A stretch of 64,000 bases of DNA from Paraburkholderia phenoliruptrix (GTDB taxonomy: Bacteria > Pseudomonadota > Gammaproteobacteria > Burkholderiales > Burkholderiaceae). The stretch spans positions 26,495 through 90,494 of the forward strand of contig NZ_CADIKB010000028.1 of assembly GCF_902859825.1 (NCBI RefSeq). The letters run 5' to 3'. The notes beneath the pieces are model-generated. The model searched no databases. It saw only the letters and a program-made list of their open reading frames with translations, and had not been told where the DNA came from. Of this stretch, positions 1-8,197 are shown piece by piece (the stretch's first letter is position 1; the number at the start of each line of letters is the position of its first letter). The position numbers were made by a program, and so were the translations under genes.

Positions 1-1
1 C

Positions 2-223
2 GACCCGCTTCAGCACTGGCGCGGTGGGCTAGGCTGGGTATGCGTTGCCGGCTATTTCTGGAACTACGTGCTGGAGCCGGTGCTCGGCGCAGCTGCCGTT
101 TTCATGAATCACCCGGTTGTCCTTTCGAAGATGGACATGAGTGAGCTTTCCACGCTCACGCTCGGCATGCTAGGCCTGGGCGGCCTGCATGTGGCCGAAA
201 GAATCAAGGGCGCCACGAAATGA
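2..223 (+). CDS. 3TM-type phage holin, C-terminal part (5' end outside window)
   Basis: The reading frame is open from the first bases and ends with TGA at 221-223, overlapping the ATG of the next gene by ATGA. The visible 73 residues hold a hydrophobic stretch (GWVCVAGYFWNYV), a short linker containing MDMSEL, and a second hydrophobic stretch (LTLGMLGLGGLHVAER) followed by a basic tail. This order matches the C-terminal half of 3TM holins of the gene-transfer-agent/phage type, which form holes in the inner membrane to release the endolysin. The start and first membrane segment are missing, so the full length is unknown. No endolysin is seen in the window. Confidence 0.75.
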   Translation, partial: DPLQHWRGGLGWVCVAGYFWNYVLEPVLGAAAVFMNHPVVLSKMDMSELSTLTLGMLGLGGLHVAERIKGATK

Positions 224-819
224 AAAACTTCCTCAAGATTGCACAGGGCGTTGATGTGTTGCCGCTGGCTCTCGAACTGCATCAGCATCCGGAGCTGTGG
301 AATGTCGATGCCGAAAGGCTCGGTCCTAATGGTCCGCACCATGAAAGCGACGACATATGGATCCGGTACAACGACAAGACCGAATACCTGAAGTCGGGCG
401 ACTGGTCGCATTTCAACGATGAGCACGACGCGATCTGGTATCCCGCGTTCTACGCGCTGCCATCGGTGCGCAAGCTCGTGTTCGATCTGGCGCGCCGAGT
501 CGAAGCCGAACGCATCGGTGGGATATTCATCTGGCGGGTTCAGCCTGGAAAGAAGATTTATCCGCACAAGGACTTCGGCTGGCACGTCAACTACTACGAC
601 AAGTTCAACATCTGCATCCAGAGCGCACCGGGTGCGGCCTTTGTGTACGAAGGCGAAGCGATCGAAGACAGGCCGGGCGACGTCCACCGGTTCATCAATA
701 CGGTAGATCACTCGGTCGTCAACACGAGCGCCGAGGATTACATCGTGATGTGCGTGTGCCTGAAGGTGCATGACTACCGGAAACGGTATGTGCGCCAGTC
801 GAAGAAGGCGGCGGCATGA
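220..819 (+). CDS. Aspartyl/asparaginyl beta-hydroxylase-like 2-oxoglutarate oxygenase (phage)
   Basis: This 199-residue protein has the double-stranded beta-helix signature of the AspH-like hydroxylases: an HxD pair (H116, D118 in YPHKDFGWH), a distal histidine in HSVVN (H164) and a nearby arginine (R157 in GDVHRFIN) placed to bind 2-oxoglutarate. Family members hydroxylate Asp, Asn or related side chains of proteins or small molecules with Fe(II), oxygen and 2-oxoglutarate. All metal ligands are present, so it is probably active; the substrate is unknown. It overlaps the holin stop (ATGA) and the cupin start (ATGA), so the three genes are likely translated together. Its place just before virion genes suggests a virion or host envelope target, which is inference. 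Confidence 0.72.
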   Translation: MKNFLKIAQGVDVLPLALELHQHPELWNVDAERLGPNGPHHESDDIWIRYNDKTEYLKSGDWSHFNDEHDAIWYPAFYALPSVRKLVFDLARRVEAERIGGIFIWRVQPGKKIYPHKDFGWHVNYYDKFNICIQSAPGAAFVYEGEAIEDRPGDVHRFINTVDHSVVNTSAEDYIVMCVCLKVHDYRKRYVRQSKKAAA

Positions 820-1187
820 GCACGCTTTTCGGCGCCACGTCCGCGCTCGTTATCCGCGATCAGGAAGAGGTCGATGCCGCGCTCGGCGTCGTTCATTACT
901 TTCCGACCGAAGGTAACCCGGTGTACATGCGCCGCATGCGCGCCGAAGCGGGACAGGTCATTGGTTCACACCGCCATCGCTACGAGCATTACAGCGTGCT
1001 GTGCTCGGGGAAGGTCCGCGCCGAGTTCGACGGCGAAGTGGAAGAGTGCGAAGGACCGGCAGTGATGGTGGTTCCGGCCGGCGTCGAACACCGCATTACT
1101 GCCCTGACCGACATCGTTTGGATATGCGTTCACGGTACGTCGGAAATGGACCGGGAAAGCGTTGATGAAGTGCTGATAGGAGAGTGA
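816..1187 (+). CDS. Single-domain cupin protein (phage)
   Basis: The 123-residue protein is one cupin barrel. Motif 1 is GSHRHRYEHYSVLCSG, with H52 and H54 as likely metal ligands and E57 or H58 near the usual glutamate place; motif 2 is VPAGVEHRI with H92. Small cupins of this kind bind a metal and act as sugar or acid isomerases, dioxygenases or plain binding proteins, so no reaction can be named. The start ATG overlaps the stop of the hydroxylase gene (ATGA) and the next gene starts one base after its stop, so it is part of the same late transcript. Pairing with an oxygenase suggests a shared substrate or product, but nothing in the sequence proves it. Confidence 0.7.
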   Translation: MSTLFGATSALVIRDQEEVDAALGVVHYFPTEGNPVYMRRMRAEAGQVIGSHRHRYEHYSVLCSGKVRAEFDGEVEECEGPAVMVVPAGVEHRITALTDIVWICVHGTSEMDRESVDEVLIGE

Positions 1188-1188
1188 T

Positions 1189-2232
1189 ATGCCCGCCGCC
1201 TGGATTGGAGCCGGCGCCGCAGTCCTGGGAGCGGTCGGTTCGATGTCGAACAGCCCCTCCACTTCCGGAGGCGGCCCGAGCTATTACATTCCGACTGGTC
1301 TTTCAGATGCCGATACTACGTGGCAAAACATTCTGACGGGCGAGCGTAACAATGCTGGGTCAGTCTATAACGGCGATCTGTTGCCTTATTACCAGAACTC
1401 GCTAAATCTCGGATCCAATGCCTGGAATACGTACGGTCCCGCATACCAGAACGCAGCGAACACCGCCGGTACCACGTACAGCACGATCGCTGGCGACATG
1501 TCGACGCAGGCGCTGCAGAATTGGGGTACCCAGAAAGATCTACTCGGCGCTGGTCAGCAGGTATTCAATCTTGGGCTCGACCCACAAAGCGCGCTATATG
1601 GCCGCACTGTCCAGCAATTGCAGGACCAGACAGGCGCAACCAATTCTATGTACGGGCTAGGGTCGTCGGCTGCCGGTGCTGGGGCAGCCAACCAGGTTCT
1701 GTCGAACTTCAATATCGACTGGCAGAACAATCAGCTCTCTCGCGCCCTGCAGGGTCTTCAGGGGTACGCGGGAGCTGCCAACACAGCTGGAAGTTACGGT
1801 CAGCTTGCTGATAGTCAGGCCGCGCTGATCCCGCAGTATCAACTGGCCAGCGGGCAGATTCCATATTCGACTGCTCAGGGCATCGCTGCGGTGCCCGGGC
1901 AACTTGCCGGTCAATACGCTTCGGGCATTGAGCAGGGACCGCTGGCGGCCGGCTCCAGCATCATGAGCCAGATCATTCCGTACATGAATTACGGCCAGGG
2001 TGCGCAGGCTGTGCCGTTCCAGGCGCAGGCGCAAAGTGCAGGCGCGCTCGGCAGCATGATTACCCAGGGAGTCAATGGCATCGGCAACGCCGTTCAGAAC
2101 AATGGCGGTTTCAGCAACCTGTTCAGCAACGGCACGACCGGATCGTTCGGGGGCGGCGATTTCAGTGGAGCGTTTTCATCGAGCCCGTACTATCAGGGTG
2201 GCGGGAATAGCTACGGCTTCACGCTGCAGTGA
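1189..2232 (+). CDS. Phage virion-type protein, Gly/Ala/Gln/Ser-rich
   Basis: The 347-residue protein opens with a short hydrophobic glycine-rich segment (IGAGAAVLGAVGSM), then has long stretches rich in Gln, Asn, Ala, Gly and Tyr and ends in a Gly/Ser/Phe-rich tail. It has no enzyme motif. Composition and position, directly before two more proteins of similar composition, resemble the internal virion or DNA-ejection proteins of short-tailed phages, where the first protein is often small with a membrane-active N-terminus. The start ATG follows the cupin stop after a single base, with GGAG upstream (TAGGAGAGTGAT). The function is inferred from context only. Confidence 0.6.
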   Translation: MPAAWIGAGAAVLGAVGSMSNSPSTSGGGPSYYIPTGLSDADTTWQNILTGERNNAGSVYNGDLLPYYQNSLNLGSNAWNTYGPAYQNAANTAGTTYSTIAGDMSTQALQNWGTQKDLLGAGQQVFNLGLDPQSALYGRTVQQLQDQTGATNSMYGLGSSAAGAGAANQVLSNFNIDWQNNQLSRALQGLQGYAGAANTAGSYGQLADSQAALIPQYQLASGQIPYSTAQGIAAVPGQLAGQYASGIEQGPLAAGSSIMSQIIPYMNYGQGAQAVPFQAQAQSAGALGSMITQGVNGIGNAVQNNGGFSNLFSNGTTGSFGGGDFSGAFSSSPYYQGGGNSYGFTLQ

Positions 2233-2240
2233 GGTGAACC

Positions 2241-3746
2241 ATGGCAGGGATTTTAGGACTTCCGTACTACCTCCAGTATCAGGAGCAGGCCCAACAGCAG
2301 GCTCTGCAGCGTCAGTACGCGCAGATGCAGATGCAGCAGTTCCAGCAACAGCAGCAGGACCGTCAGCGTCAGCAGGCCGCGCTCGCTGCCGCGGGAAATG
2401 CGTTGCCTCAATTGCTCGCGGGTCAACAGCAACCTCCGCAGCAGATCTCTCCTCCGCCGCAACCTCCGGCACCTGGGCAGCCGTCCGTTTCCGCGCAACC
2501 TGCTCCGCAAGGTGGCGGTATGCCGTTGCCTGCGGGACCTGTTCCTGGTCAGATTCCTCCTATTCCTCAGGGTGGTGCGAAGGGCGCAATTCCGCCCCCT
2601 GGGTTGCCGCCGTTCAAGCCGATGCCAACGTCTGCTTCTCCCGCACAGGCAGAGCCTGCTGCTATTCCCGCACCGCCTTCGCCGCAACCGCAGCAGCCGT
2701 CTGGTCCGTTGACGCTGGAGGGGGCGGTGAAGGTCCTGAAGGATCAGGGTCTGAGCGGCGCCGATCTGATGATGGGCTTGCAGCAGCTCACGCCGATTCT
2801 CGATTCTCAGGCGAAAGCACAGGCCGCACAGATCCAGATGAGATTCGAGCAGGAAATGAAGTTGCAGGCCGTGCGCGACCGGCACGATTCACTGGAGGAA
2901 CGACGCCGTGAAGCTGACCAGAGATCAGAAGATCGTGCGCTCGATCGTGCGGACCGCGCGCAGGCGCGCGCTGAGTCGAATGCTCTGCGTGCTGAATCAA
3001 TTGCGCTGCGCAAACAGACCATCGCGCTAGCCAATGGCGACGACGCCAGGTTCTCCCCGGACGACCTGAAGTTTCTGGCTGAGCAGGCGCGTGCCGGCGA
3101 CACGTCGGTGTATCAGAACCTCGGCCGCGGCGCGCAGGGCGCGAAGAACATCATTGCTCTTCGCCGCGAGGTGATGCGTCAGGAGCGCGAGGCGGGCGGT
3201 ACCGGCGCGGACGTCGCAGCCGCTAACGCAGGATTCCAGGGCGAGAAGGCAGCGGCGCGCACTGGCGCCACGCGTGCGGCAAACATCGGTATGGCCGTGG
3301 CCGAAGCGCAGAAGACATTCCCGCTCGTGCGGGAGGCGTCGGCCGCGCTGCCCCGCACGCAGTTCGTTCCTGCAAACCGCGCGATGCAGGCCGCCCAAAC
3401 GAACACAGGCGACCCGCGCGTCGTCGCGCTCGGCACGGCGCTGAACACGTCGGTGAATGCCTATGCGCGCGCGATCAGCCCGACCGGCGTGCCGACGGTG
3501 TCGGACAAGGAGCACGCGCGTGAACTGCTATCCACCGCGAGCACGCCCGAGCAACTCGACGCAGTGCTCACGATGATGGAGAAGGAAATGGCCGCCGCGC
3601 GGCAGGCGCCGACCGAAGTCCAGGCGCAGCAGAAAGCGCGAATCTCTGGCCGCGGTGAAGGGGCGCCGGCTGTCGGCACGGTCGAAGGAGGCTACCGGTT
3701 CAAGGGCGGCGATCCGTCCAAGCAAAGCAACTGGGAGAAGATGTGA
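2241..3746 (+). CDS. Phage internal virion-type protein, Gln/Pro-rich N-terminus with coiled coil
   Basis: The 501-residue protein starts with a Gln-rich helix (roughly residues 10-60), followed by a Pro/Gln-rich linker (about 65-165) and a strongly charged region near 215-260 with repeated Glu, Arg and Ala that should form a coiled coil. The last residues are SNWEKM, which resemble the GPWEKY motifs at the start of the next protein. No catalytic motif is seen. The gene overlaps the next start (ATGATG at the stop) and follows the previous gene after 8 bases. It is best read as an ejected or internal virion protein; scaffolding is an alternative. Confidence 0.6.
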   Translation: MAGILGLPYYLQYQEQAQQQALQRQYAQMQMQQFQQQQQDRQRQQAALAAAGNALPQLLAGQQQPPQQISPPPQPPAPGQPSVSAQPAPQGGGMPLPAGPVPGQIPPIPQGGAKGAIPPPGLPPFKPMPTSASPAQAEPAAIPAPPSPQPQQPSGPLTLEGAVKVLKDQGLSGADLMMGLQQLTPILDSQAKAQAAQIQMRFEQEMKLQAVRDRHDSLEERRREADQRSEDRALDRADRAQARAESNALRAESIALRKQTIALANGDDARFSPDDLKFLAEQARAGDTSVYQNLGRGAQGAKNIIALRREVMRQEREAGGTGADVAAANAGFQGEKAAARTGATRAANIGMAVAEAQKTFPLVREASAALPRTQFVPANRAMQAAQTNTGDPRVVALGTALNTSVNAYARAISPTGVPTVSDKEHARELLSTASTPEQLDAVLTMMEKEMAAARQAPTEVQAQQKARISGRGEGAPAVGTVEGGYRFKGGDPSKQSNWEKM

Positions 3747-5287
3747 TGGGTCCGTGGGAGAAATACGCGCAGGACACCGCCGCGTCCACTACGGGACCTT
3801 GGGACAAGTACGGCGCCGCGCCTACTGTGAAGCCTGCGACCGGGCTCGAGAAACTGCCGCCTGACACGCCTGCACCGAAAGCGCCGGAGCATGCCGACAG
3901 CATTGCTAACAAACTGCTCGGGATCGGTGAGGCAGGGCTATCTGTCGCGTCGTCCATTCCCGCCGGCATTGCGGGTCAGGTGTATGGAATCGGCAAGACT
4001 CTCACCAGCGGAAAATACGGTACACAGGCAGGCATTCAGGAAGGCGAGAAGGCTGGTGTTGATCTGGCTAACCGGATGACCTACCAGCCGCGTACGCAGA
4101 CCGGCCGCGACCTCGTAGAGGGTGCAGGACGGGCAATGGACGCGAGCCGCTTGCAGGGTCTACCTGTTGAGGGGCCGATGCTTGCGCGCATCCCCGAGGT
4201 GCCGCGTGGTGTACTGGCCGCTGGCGAAGGTACCGCGGGCGCCGCACGTGGCGTCGGACAGGTTGCGGGTAGAGCTGCGCAGGGCGTTGGACGAGCTGCC
4301 GTCAATCAGTTACCCGACGTCGATCCCCAGACTTTGCAGCTCGCTCGACAGGCGCACAGCATGGGCTTCCGTCTCACCCCCGATATGGTCTACGGGAACA
4401 AGTACGCGCGCGGCGCTGGCGAACTGGCGCAGGACAACCCATTTGTCGGAAAAACCGTGCGCGAGCACAACCAGCAGGTATTCAATTCCCATCTTGTCAA
4501 CGCGATCGGTGGCGAAGGCGACAAACTCACGCGAAAGACGTTTGCCGAAGCAATGGACAGATCCGGCAATACCATTGGATCCATAGCTGAAAAGTACCCG
4601 CTCCCGATCGATCAGTCGTTTGTTGCGAAACTTCGTGAGAACGGTGCTAACCAGTTGCCGGAAGTGCGTGGCGTGATTGAAAAGTACGCAGACCAGATCG
4701 ACCGCGCGGCGGGGAAGCCGGAAAAGCTCCTGGGAGGTGGACGAACTGCAGCGCCTCGTGAGCTTCCTGGACCAGTGTTCCGCCGCATCAATACGGCGCT
4801 CTCCAAGCAGATTAGAGGAACGACGAACGGGGATTTGCGTACCGCACTGCTTGGTCTGCAGGATGATCTTCTGGAAGAGCGCTCGAAGTATATGAGCCAG
4901 TCGGACCTCGATGCATATAACGAGGCCCGCAGGCAGTATGCCATCGGCAGCGCTCTCGAACCGCTTGTCGCAAAGTCCGCGACTGGAAACGTCTCGCCAG
5001 CCGCGTTACTGGGCGTCGTGACGAAAAACGCAGCCGGCAAGTCGGCGATGGCCCGCGGCACAGCCGGCCAGATGGGCGTGTTGGCGGACATCAGTCAGCG
5101 CTTCCTGAAAGAGCAGCCGTCCAGCGGGACCGCAGAGCGCTCGCTGATGCAGAACCTGCTGACCCACCCGATCGGAGCGCTTGCCGCCGGCGGCACTGCG
5201 GCGCTGACTGCGCCGGTGGCCGCTGCATACAACCGGTACAGCCCGAGCGTCACGAATATGCTTATCGAAAGGCCACCTGCACCGTGA
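3743..5287 (+). CDS. Phage internal virion-type protein with N-terminal GPWxKY repeats
   Basis: The 514-residue protein begins with two copies of GPW(E/D)KY at residues 3-8 and 18-23. After a Pro-rich linker come Gly/Ala-rich segments with amphipathic character (about 55-90 and 135-180), a mixed helical core with many charged residues, and a hydrophobic Ala/Gly segment near the C-terminus (PIGALAAGGTAALTAPVAAA). This make-up fits a protein ejected with the DNA that interacts with the envelope. No lytic transglycosylase motif is visible. Its start overlaps the stop of the gene before it and its stop overlaps the GTG start of the ATP-grasp gene, so the genes are probably coupled in translation. 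Confidence 0.58.
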   Translation: MMGPWEKYAQDTAASTTGPWDKYGAAPTVKPATGLEKLPPDTPAPKAPEHADSIANKLLGIGEAGLSVASSIPAGIAGQVYGIGKTLTSGKYGTQAGIQEGEKAGVDLANRMTYQPRTQTGRDLVEGAGRAMDASRLQGLPVEGPMLARIPEVPRGVLAAGEGTAGAARGVGQVAGRAAQGVGRAAVNQLPDVDPQTLQLARQAHSMGFRLTPDMVYGNKYARGAGELAQDNPFVGKTVREHNQQVFNSHLVNAIGGEGDKLTRKTFAEAMDRSGNTIGSIAEKYPLPIDQSFVAKLRENGANQLPEVRGVIEKYADQIDRAAGKPEKLLGGGRTAAPRELPGPVFRRINTALSKQIRGTTNGDLRTALLGLQDDLLEERSKYMSQSDLDAYNEARRQYAIGSALEPLVAKSATGNVSPAALLGVVTKNAAGKSAMARGTAGQMGVLADISQRFLKEQPSSGTAERSLMQNLLTHPIGALAAGGTAALTAPVAAAYNRYSPSVTNMLIERPPAP

Positions 5288-6627
5288 GAATCCTTGCGAT
5301 CGACGTCGGATCCAATTGCCTTGACTGGCTTATGCGATGCCAGCAATGGGGGCATGAAGTCCGCTGGTACGACAAACCTCGAACTGATGGCACTGACCGG
5401 CACGCGGGCGAGGGCATCGTGCCGAAGATCCGCGACTACGACGAACTGCGCCGCAAGTGGCTTGGATGGCCCGACCTGATCTATACGCCCGACAACACGC
5501 ACTATCTCGACATGCTCGAGCCGTTCCGGCGCATCGGCTATCCGATCTTCGGCTGCAACCTTGCTGCGGTGGAATGGGAGCTTGATCGCGAAGTGGGTCA
5601 GAAGGTGATGGAAGAGTGCGGCATGCGCATCATCCCGGGCAAGACGTTCCACGATTACGATTCGGCGATCGCCTACGTGAAGAAGGAGGCGAAGCCGTTC
5701 GTGTCCAAACCCTCCGGAGACGGCGAGCGGGCTATGTCCTACGTGTCGAACAGCGCGGCCGATATGGTGTACATGCTGCAGCGCTGGAAGAAGATCGACA
5801 AGTACCGCGCGGCGGCGAAACAGGACGGGTTCATCATGCAGGAGAAGATCGACGGCATTGAGATGGCCGTCGGCGGGTTCTTCGGCCCGGACGGCTGGTC
5901 GAAAGGCTGGATAGAGAACTTTGAAAACAAGAAGCTGATGAATGGCGACCTCGGCGTGAATACGGGGGAAATGGGCACTACGGTACGAGTCGTGCGCCAG
6001 TCCAAGCTAGCCGACGAGGTGCTGAAGCCCGCCACCGAGCATCTGCACCGCATCGGCTATGTCGGGTACGTCGATGTCAACTGCATGATCCCGACCGACG
6101 GCAAGGGACCGTTCCCGCTCGAATGGACCATGCGCGACGGCTGGCCGATCCGTCACAACCTGACCGCGCTGATCGAAGGTGACCCGGCGCAGTGGATGGT
6201 GGACAAGCTCAACGGGCGCGACACGCTGAAGCTTCGCATGGATGAAGTATGCGTTTCTGTCCTCATGGCGCTTCCCGACTTTCCGTACTCGAAGATCACG
6301 AACAAGGAGCTGTGCGGCATTCCGATCTACGGCGCCGAAGACATGGAGCACATCCATTTCTCGGAAGTAATGATGGGCGTCGCGCCGCGCGAGGTGAATG
6401 GGAAGGTGGTTGACCTGCCTGGACCGGTGACGGCCGGCGACTATGTCCTGATCTGCACCGGCACGGGCGAGACGATCACCGGCGCGCGTCGCTCCGCGTA
6501 CAGCGCAATCAGGAAGGTCAAGATCCCGAATAGTCCGTTCTACCGCACGGACATCGGCGTCGGCCGGCTGAAGAAGCAATTGCCTGAGTTGCAGAGCATG
6601 GGCTACGCGAAAGGTCTGGGGTATTGA
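5284..6627 (+). CDS. PurD-like ATP-grasp ligase encoded by the prophage
   Basis: The 447-residue protein has the layout of glycinamide ribonucleotide synthetase (PurD): an N-terminal nucleotide-fold domain (MRILAIDVGSN), an ATP-grasp core with the ATP lysine in KPFVSKPSGDGERA and the QEKIDGIE motif, the hallmark LGVNTGEMGT loop (PurD has GPNTGGMG), a metal-site region near YVDVNCM and PLEWTMRDGWP, and a C-terminal domain that ends with FYRTDIG as PurD does. PurD joins glycine to phosphoribosylamine with ATP; other ATP-grasp ligases join carboxylates to amines. The start codon is GTG, overlapping the stop of the virion gene (GTGA). A purine enzyme is unexpected in a late morphogenesis block, so the true substrate may differ. 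Homology is clear; the reaction is not. Confidence 0.78.
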   Translation: MRILAIDVGSNCLDWLMRCQQWGHEVRWYDKPRTDGTDRHAGEGIVPKIRDYDELRRKWLGWPDLIYTPDNTHYLDMLEPFRRIGYPIFGCNLAAVEWELDREVGQKVMEECGMRIIPGKTFHDYDSAIAYVKKEAKPFVSKPSGDGERAMSYVSNSAADMVYMLQRWKKIDKYRAAAKQDGFIMQEKIDGIEMAVGGFFGPDGWSKGWIENFENKKLMNGDLGVNTGEMGTTVRVVRQSKLADEVLKPATEHLHRIGYVGYVDVNCMIPTDGKGPFPLEWTMRDGWPIRHNLTALIEGDPAQWMVDKLNGRDTLKLRMDEVCVSVLMALPDFPYSKITNKELCGIPIYGAEDMEHIHFSEVMMGVAPREVNGKVVDLPGPVTAGDYVLICTGTGETITGARRSAYSAIRKVKIPNSPFYRTDIGVGRLKKQLPELQSMGYAKGLGY

Positions 6628-6628
6628 T

Positions 6629-7162
6629 ATGCGACGAGCACTTCGCGCGGGCCTAATTTCGGAGCAGTCGATCAAGGAAGCGCTGACCGAATCCAAGGGC
6701 GACATCTTTCTCGCGGCTTCAACGCTCGATTGCACGGCTCAGGAACTGGATCGGTACATCCGTAATTCTGCTGAGCTGCAGAATTACGCTGCGGCAATCG
6801 AGAAGGTCAAGGTCGATCCAGCATATTCCCGCATGAGCAATGAGCAGTTCGAAAGCGAACTGGCTGACCTGACCCGCGCGTATCGCGTAGTGGGGCTTCA
6901 GGAGTTGCACGAGCTCGCGACCATGGATCATGGAGATAGCGCGGCGATGGCGAAGGTAAAGCTCCAGGCCGCCATTTCCCTGCGTGGTGGTGCGCCGGCT
7001 GCCGTCGGCGACCGCGAGATCGAACACGCGCTGAGCGAACTAAACCAGCTCTACCACCTGAACGCGCCTCGGATCAAACAGGTTCGCCAGACGACTATCA
7101 CGTTTGAAGATGGTCGGGAAGTGTCTCAACCAGTGATCGAACTTCGGCCAGATCCGCAATAG
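6629..7162 (+). CDS. Small phage protein with HTH-like N-terminal segment
   Basis: The 177-residue protein has an N-terminal segment (IKEALTESKGDIFLAASTLDCTAQELDRYIR, residues about 15-45) that reads like a Fis-type helix-turn-helix, followed by charged helices and a C-terminal beta-like tail (TTITFEDGREVSQPVIEL). Such proteins in phages are often small terminase subunits or late regulators. Its ATG comes one base after the ATP-grasp stop. Its last 65 bases overlap the 3' end of the minus-strand gene at 7098-7904. The assignment to packaging or regulation is open. Confidence 0.5.
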   Translation: MRRALRAGLISEQSIKEALTESKGDIFLAASTLDCTAQELDRYIRNSAELQNYAAAIEKVKVDPAYSRMSNEQFESELADLTRAYRVVGLQELHELATMDHGDSAAMAKVKLQAAISLRGGAPAAVGDREIEHALSELNQLYHLNAPRIKQVRQTTITFEDGREVSQPVIELRPDPQ

Positions 7163-7904
7163 CGGCGGCCCGCTTCTTCTCCAGCTTCTCCCAGTCCGGC
7201 TCATCCGCCGGGTATTGCTGGATCTTCTCAAGCGCGATATGCCCGAGGCGCGCCATTTCTCGTATCGCTACCTTATGGGCGCGCGCGTCTTTCCTGCTCA
7301 CAGTGCGGCCGGCGCCGATCCATTCCCATGCGTCCACGAAGCCGGCGAACTCCGGCGCGAGGCGAGGTTTGATCGTCCACTCTTCCGCCGGCTTCAGACT
7401 CTTGCGCATGTACATGACGTGCTGCTTCGGAATGCCCGACAGGTCAGCCAGTTCGGCGTCCGTGAGGCGCGTGCCGCGGCAGATACCCCATAGCACCCGG
7501 AGGCGCTCCGCAGTCGGCGTGCGCAGTTCTATGCATTCCTCGTGAACGCGCCAGGTGTGCGGACGTGGTATCACCGCGTATTCCGCGGTATTGACGACGG
7601 ACTTCTGGATGCGCTTCATCGTCAGCGGGCACTCGACGAAGACAACGACATCGTTAGATCCCGCTTTGTCGGAAAAGGTGTAACGGTCAATCAGGATGCC
7701 GCCGCGCTCACGCCAGCGGTGCAATTGGCCGTCCGTCGCTTTGTCCCACCACGCCCACTGATAGACCGGCAGATCAGCTATCTTGCTGCTTCGAAAGAAT
7801 ATCGGCTTGATCGTCGTGTATCCGCGATTCACTAGGACATGGGTGAAGTCCCCATGCGCCTTGCGGATCGAAGCGGCGATGTCACTGGTTGCGTAGATCT
7901 TCAC
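7098..7904 (-). CDS. Prophage-encoded protein of unknown function
   Basis: I do not recognise this 268-residue protein. It has an alpha/beta N-terminal part rich in aromatic residues (VYQWAWWDKATDGQLHRWRER), a possible HTH segment near the middle (LTDAELADLSGIPKQHVMYMRKSL), and a charged helical C-terminus. I chose the GTG at 7904 because it overlaps the stop of the exported-protein gene (GTGA), the same coupling seen at 5284; a GTG at 7940 would extend it by 12 residues without a visible ribosome binding site. It is opposite in direction to the late genes, as expected for a cargo gene expressed from the prophage. Its 3' end overlaps the convergent gene at 6629-7162. Confidence 0.5.
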   Translation of the reverse strand: MKIYATSDIAASIRKAHGDFTHVLVNRGYTTIKPIFFRSSKIADLPVYQWAWWDKATDGQLHRWRERGGILIDRYTFSDKAGSNDVVVFVECPLTMKRIQKSVVNTAEYAVIPRPHTWRVHEECIELRTPTAERLRVLWGICRGTRLTDAELADLSGIPKQHVMYMRKSLKPAEEWTIKPRLAPEFAGFVDAWEWIGAGRTVSRKDARAHKVAIREMARLGHIALEKIQQYPADEPDWEKLEKKRAAAIADLAEVRSLVETLPDHLQT

Positions 7905-8161
7905 GGCTTCTGGAATTTCTGCATTTCGCTTTGTGGCCACGGTTGGTATGCATCAACCGGCGACGCGTTAAGATTCGGGGACCAGTAGCTTCCGCCGTTT
8001 CCCGATTGCCCTGCACCTGATTGACCACCACCGAACGCGCCGGCAGCAGCCCCGAGTGCGCCGTTATTCCCTCCGCCGTGATGGCCCTGATTGGCACTTG
8101 CTTGCGAAGCATGAGCGGAAGATGCGAGGATCAAAGCTGCGATGAGCACTGCGATTTTCAT
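7901..8161 (-). CDS. Small exported Gly/Asn-rich protein at prophage end
   Basis: The 86-residue protein starts with a clear signal peptide (MKIAVLIAALILASSAHA), then a His/Gly/Asn/Gln-rich part (NQGHHGGGNNGALG) and a Pro/Gln/Trp-containing tail (YQPWPQSEMQKFQKP). The start at 8161 has a good GGAGAG ribosome binding site; a longer frame upstream lacks one. No domain is recognised. It lies between the attachment site and a translationally coupled gene of unknown function, on the strand opposite to the late genes, which is typical of lysogenic conversion cargo. A periplasmic or surface role is inferred from the signal peptide. Confidence 0.6.
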   Translation of the reverse strand: MKIAVLIAALILASSAHASQASANQGHHGGGNNGALGAAAGAFGGGQSGAGQSGNGGSYWSPNLNASPVDAYQPWPQSEMQKFQKP

Positions 8162-8197
8162 GATGGTCTCTCCGTGGTTGTGAGCGATACCACCCAC

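Noticed and set aside
109..771. Long minus-strand frame opposite the hydroxylase gene
   Set aside because: It is the reverse shadow of a clearly conserved gene in high-GC DNA and shows no domain or ribosome binding site.
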